In this document: piece by piece, positions 5,834-7,691 of the stretch | Position numbering within the stretch: position 1 is the first letter of the stretch | Layout: the number at the start of each line of letters is the position of its first letter | Source: Brevundimonas vancanneytii | Lineage (GTDB): Bacteria > Pseudomonadota > Alphaproteobacteria > Caulobacterales > Caulobacteraceae | Assembly: GCA_945874855.1 (NCBI GenBank) | Contig: CAMCIP010000106.1 | Location: 1 to 7,691, forward strand | Length of the DNA stretch: 7,691 nucleotides | Direction: 5' to 3' | The notes under the pieces: model-generated | What the model was told of the DNA's origin: nothing | Databases searched by the model: none | The model's input: the letters and a program-made list of their open reading frames with translations, nothing else | Position numbers and translations under genes: made by a program

Positions 5834-6389
5834 GCTGCGTCCTCCCCAGGGGCCCGTGCGGCTGGAGGCGCGCGCGGAGTTTATCCAGACCACGTTTGAC
5901 ATGAGACTTCACCGTGCCGAGTGGCAAATTCAGGGCGGTCGCGATCTCGGGGTGCGCCATGCCCGCGCCGTGGCACAGGCTGACGCAGAGTCGCTCCACC
6001 TCACTGAGGGATTTCAGGGCCTCGTCCAGATCGACGCGGTCCCCATGTTCGACCACCGGAGCGGTCGAGTCGTCGTCCAGTTCCGCAACATAACGGGCCT
6101 CCTTTGCGACCCGCTTCAGATACAGCCGGGCCGCAATGCGCTTGACCCAGCCGGCGAAGGTACCCTCGCCCCGGAACTCCGCACAGCGCTCGAAGGCGTG
6201 GATGAAGGCGTCCTGGGCAACGTCGTCGGCGAGGGCAGCCTGGGCCCCCATGCGGCGCAGCAGGGCCCGAACGGCCGATCCATGGCGCCGGACCAGTTCG
6301 CCGAACTCCCGCCGGCCGCCGGCGGCCGCCTGGGCCGCCAGCTCCACGTCGTGCCGGTCCACAAGGGCCAGACCTGAGGATTGGGTCAT
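5823..6389 (-). CDS. ECF-type RNA polymerase sigma factor (188 aa)
   Basis: Redirects RNA polymerase to alternative promoters. Sigma region 2 spans about 28-95, with ADDVAQDAFIHAF (54-66, core-binding region 2.2) and GTFAGWVKRIAARLYLKR (76-93, region 2.4, -10 recognition). An acidic linker (about 103-120) follows, then region 4 (about 122-175) with the helix-turn-helix HPEIATALNLPLGTVKSHVK (146-165). No C-terminal SnoaL-like extension is present. The ATG at 6389 was chosen because the protein then starts at a normal distance before region 2 and GGGGGA precedes it by about 7 bases; the longer frame runs backwards into the membrane gene. It lies 25 bases after the DUF6249-like gene and overlaps the downstream two-TM gene by 11 bases. 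The stimulus and regulon are unknown. Confidence 0.93.
   Translation of the reverse strand: MTQSSGLALVDRHDVELAAQAAAGGRREFGELVRRHGSAVRALLRRMGAQAALADDVAQDAFIHAFERCAEFRGEGTFAGWVKRIAARLYLKRVAKEARYVAELDDDSTAPVVEHGDRVDLDEALKSLSEVERLCVSLCHGAGMAHPEIATALNLPLGTVKSHVKRGLDKLRARLQPHGPLGRTQHVG
5840..5847 (-). promoter_or_regulatory. Strong ribosome binding site inside the sigma gene
   Basis: GGGGAGGA lies 6 bases before the ATG of the two-TM gene and is made of the last Leu-Gly-Arg-Thr codons of the sigma gene. It decides the start at 5833. It predicts coupled translation of sigma and partner. Confidence 0.75.
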
Positions 6390-6414
6390 GATGGGTCCCC
6401 CGATCGCTCCGATC

Positions 6415-6810
6415 TCAGTCCCTGTTCTTGTTGAAGAAGCTGAGCACGATGAAGGCCAGGCCGATGGTGATGGGGATCGCCGAAATGCCCAGCAAGCCGC
6501 TGTCGACGTTGCTGCTGAACTCGCCGTTGAAGTCATTGATGACGCTGAAGGCGGCGATGCCGATGCCGACGGCCAGCCAGATGATGCCGCGCCGGATGTC
6601 ACGGGTCCGCGACGGCAGGCTCTTCTCAACGTCCCGGGTCATCGCATTGACCAGGTCGGCCGGCAGTTCCTGGCCCTTGTCGATGGCGTGCCTGACCGTC
6701 AGCTGCATGTCCCGCCGCTCACGGGACTTCAGGTAGTTGGGCCCGAAGGCGATGACGGTGATGGTGCCGAACACGGCAAAAAGCGCGAAAATCGGAATGA
6801 TGTCTTCCAT
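6415..6810 (-). CDS. Three-TM inner membrane protein, DUF6249-like
   Basis: 131 aa. TM1 is at about 4-23 and is followed by a charged cytoplasmic loop, KSRERRDMQLTVRHAIDKGQELP (28-50). A conserved-looking TRDIRRGIIWLAVGIGIAA segment (69-87) leads into TM2 (about 74-92), and TM3 spans about 105-126 before an FFNKNRD tail. The layout, with a loop ending in DKGxELP and then an RRG-W-TM2 motif, resembles DUF6249 membrane proteins often found beside ECF sigma genes; I make that link from memory with moderate confidence. The ATG at 6810 starts cleanly before TM1, with AGGGAC about 8 bases upstream; upstream codons in the longer frame look non-coding. It is probably the first gene of an operon with the sigma factor and its partner, and may take part in sensing. 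Its function is unknown. Confidence 0.8.
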   Translation of the reverse strand: MEDIIPIFALFAVFGTITVIAFGPNYLKSRERRDMQLTVRHAIDKGQELPADLVNAMTRDVEKSLPSRTRDIRRGIIWLAVGIGIAAFSVINDFNGEFSSNVDSGLLGISAIPITIGLAFIVLSFFNKNRD

Positions 6811-6934
6811 GGGTCTGTCCCTAGATTGGTTGGCCAGAGCGTGATGTGCCGGCCTTCTGGGAACAAGAGGCTTCGGCGAGGGCTGGCGGATGCGCTGGGT
6901 GAGGTGAAACTTTCGTAAGCCACCCACCGCCGTG
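6811..6934. other. 124-base gap between the two sigma modules
   Basis: It separates the stop of the right-hand two-TM gene from the start of the DUF6249-like gene and probably holds the promoter of the left-hand module. It contains CCCTAGA (6819-6825), only 9 bases before the ATG, and the near-palindrome GAAACTTTC around 6906-6914. I found no convincing housekeeping -35 element, no GGAAC/CGTT EcfG-type promoter on the gene strand, and no terminator with a T-run. Confidence 0.4.
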
Positions 6935-7240
6935 TCAGGCCTTGAGCGACAGCCCCGGAGCCCCGAGCGCCCGCGCCAGCGCCAGCGCCGCCAGCGTGAC
7001 CAGACCGATGCCGCCGATCTCCATGGCCGCGGGTCCCAACGCCGGTGCCGCCTCCTGGCCGACCTGAAACAGGCTTCCGGCCAGCGCCGCGACGACTGTC
7101 GTTCCGGGCAGGACCGCGGCGGCCGACAACCAGGCCCGACGCCGCGCCACGCGGGTCATCACCCGGGCCTCGAAGATCGGGTCCCCCGCCGGCGGGCGCG
7201 CTGTGCCCAGCAGCAATTCCAGTTTGCGTTCAGGCGTCAT
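6935..7240 (-). CDS. Small two-TM protein, putative anti-sigma factor (paralogue of 5420-5833)
   Basis: 101 aa. The N-terminus MTPERKLELLLGTARPP is followed by the motif GDPIFEARVMTRVARRRAWL (19-38), TM1 at about 37-58, a short Gln/Glu/Ala/Pro linker, TM2 at about 74-93, and a short tail. It contains no Cys and no His, so no zinc-binding anti-sigma motif. The motif aligns with the left-hand paralogue (PP, then Asp, Pro-x-Phe, Ala, then Arg-rich before TM1). The ATG at 7240 has a strong GGGAGGT 5 bases upstream and overlaps the sigma gene by 11 bases; the longer frame runs inside the sigma gene and is rejected. Anti-sigma function is inferred from context and topology. Confidence 0.72.
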   Translation of the reverse strand: MTPERKLELLLGTARPPAGDPIFEARVMTRVARRRAWLSAAAVLPGTTVVAALAGSLFQVGQEAAPALGPAAMEIGGIGLVTLAALALARALGAPGLSLKA

Positions 7241-7691
7241 CCTGACCTCCCAGCGCCTTGAGCAGGCGCGACCGGCCCCGCTGAACATGGGACTTCACCG
7301 TGCCGAGGGGCAAGTCCAGGGCCGCGGCGATCTCGGCGTGCGACCAGCCCTCGGCCAGATTCAGGGCCACGCAGGCCCGCGTGTCGGGTTCCAGCCCGCG
7401 CAGCGCCGCCTCCAGGGCGATCCGGTCCTCCGGCGTGATCCCGGTCGGCAGGTCGGCCCCGTCCAGAAAGGCAAGATCGCGCGCCGCCCCGCGTCGCCGT
7501 GACCGGAGCCTCGTCTGGGCGACCTTCCAGGCGATGCCGCAGACCCAGGGGCGGAACCGTAATGGATCCTGCAACCGGCCAAGCCCGCTCCAGGCCGCAA
7601 GGAAGGCCTCCTGCGCCACATCGTCGGCCTCGGCCCAGCCGCTGCCCAGCGCCCGGCGCACGAAACCGCGCACTGCCGCCTGGTGCCGCCT
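7230..7691 (-). CDS. ECF-type RNA polymerase sigma factor, 5' end outside the window
   Basis: 153 C-terminal residues are present. The frame is open to the window edge and reads RRHQAAVRGFVRRALG. This aligns with RRHGSAVRALLRRMGA of the left-hand sigma factor, so the GTG at 7673 is an internal Val codon and not the start. Region 2 continues with EADDVAQEAFLAAW and FRPWVCGIAWKVAQTR. Region 4 has the helix-turn-helix HAEIAAALDLPLGTVKSHVQ followed by RGRSRLLKAL. About 30 N-terminal residues are probably missing to the right. The gene overlaps the two-TM gene by 11 bases. Sequence and layout show it is a paralogue of the sigma factor at 5823-6389. Confidence 0.92.
   Translation of the reverse strand, partial: RRHQAAVRGFVRRALGSGWAEADDVAQEAFLAAWSGLGRLQDPLRFRPWVCGIAWKVAQTRLRSRRRGAARDLAFLDGADLPTGITPEDRIALEAALRGLEPDTRACVALNLAEGWSHAEIAAALDLPLGTVKSHVQRGRSRLLKALGGQDDA
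7245..7251 (-). promoter_or_regulatory. Strong ribosome binding site inside the partial sigma gene
   Basis: GGGAGGT lies 4 bases before the ATG of the right-hand two-TM gene (5 bases from the end of GGAGG) and is built from the Leu-Gly-Gly codons near the end of the sigma gene. It occupies the same place as the equivalent site in the left-hand module and supports the 7240 start. Confidence 0.72.

Noticed and set aside
6313..6328. 16-base perfect palindrome CGGCCGCCGGCGGCCG
   Set aside because: It encodes Ala/Gly/Arg codons near the N-terminus of the left-hand sigma factor; such GC palindromes arise easily in Ala-Gly runs of high-GC coding DNA. No sign of an operator.
5370..6377. 335-aa open frame on the + strand
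   Set aside because: Antisense to the sigma and two-TM genes, whose - strand frames show clear motifs, starts and ribosome binding sites.
6390..6629. N-terminal extension of the left-hand sigma factor
   Set aside because: It overlaps the DUF6249-like gene out of frame and reads as Ser/Ala-rich noise; the ATG at 6389 fits the family length and has a Shine-Dalgarno.
6856..6866. GGGAACAAGAG on the + strand as an EcfG-type (GGAAC) -35 element
   Set aside because: No CGTT-like -10 follows at 16-17 bases, and there is no + strand gene downstream; the gene strand has no matching element.
7671..7673. GTG as start of the right-hand sigma factor
   Set aside because: The six upstream codons, RRHQAA, align with RRHGSA of the paralogous sigma factor, so the coding region continues past the window edge.

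Overview
The window looks like chromosomal DNA of a high-GC alphaproteobacterium, most likely Caulobacterales and perhaps Brevundimonas. That placement rests on base composition, protein style, a promoter resembling the Caulobacter housekeeping consensus, and gene order. It is an inference; no search was run. I see no mobile element, rRNA, tRNA or CRISPR array. Genes fill almost the whole window and no gene-free stretch exceeds about 125 bases.

One gene near the left edge is on the + strand: a DUF924 family protein (59-610). A few codons of a possible upstream gene end at 48. Everything from 617 to the right edge is on the - strand. The DUF924 gene and der converge with only 6 bases between their stop codons, and a rho-independent terminator sits inside both gene ends.

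Read in the direction of transcription (right to left), the - strand begins with a 5'-truncated ECF sigma factor gene (7230-7691) and a small two-TM protein gene (6935-7240). After a 124-base gap comes a three-TM DUF6249-like membrane protein (6415-6810), a second ECF sigma factor (5823-6389) and a second small two-TM protein (5420-5833). The two sigma/two-TM pairs are paralogous modules. In each, the membrane gene starts inside the last codons of the sigma gene with the same 11-base overlap. The small proteins are best explained as anti-sigma factors of a type without the zinc-binding His/Cys motif, which makes this the most interesting part of the window.

Downstream lies a conserved housekeeping group: panB (pantothenate/CoA synthesis), a YfgM-like TPR membrane protein, the outer-membrane assembly lipoprotein bamB, and the ribosome-assembly GTPase der. 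The yfgM-bamB-der order matches enterobacteria. The TPR gene and bamB overlap by one base (TGATG), which suggests translational coupling. panB has a good candidate promoter that overlaps the stop codon of the upstream two-TM gene, and a hairpin that could hide its ribosome binding site in read-through transcripts.
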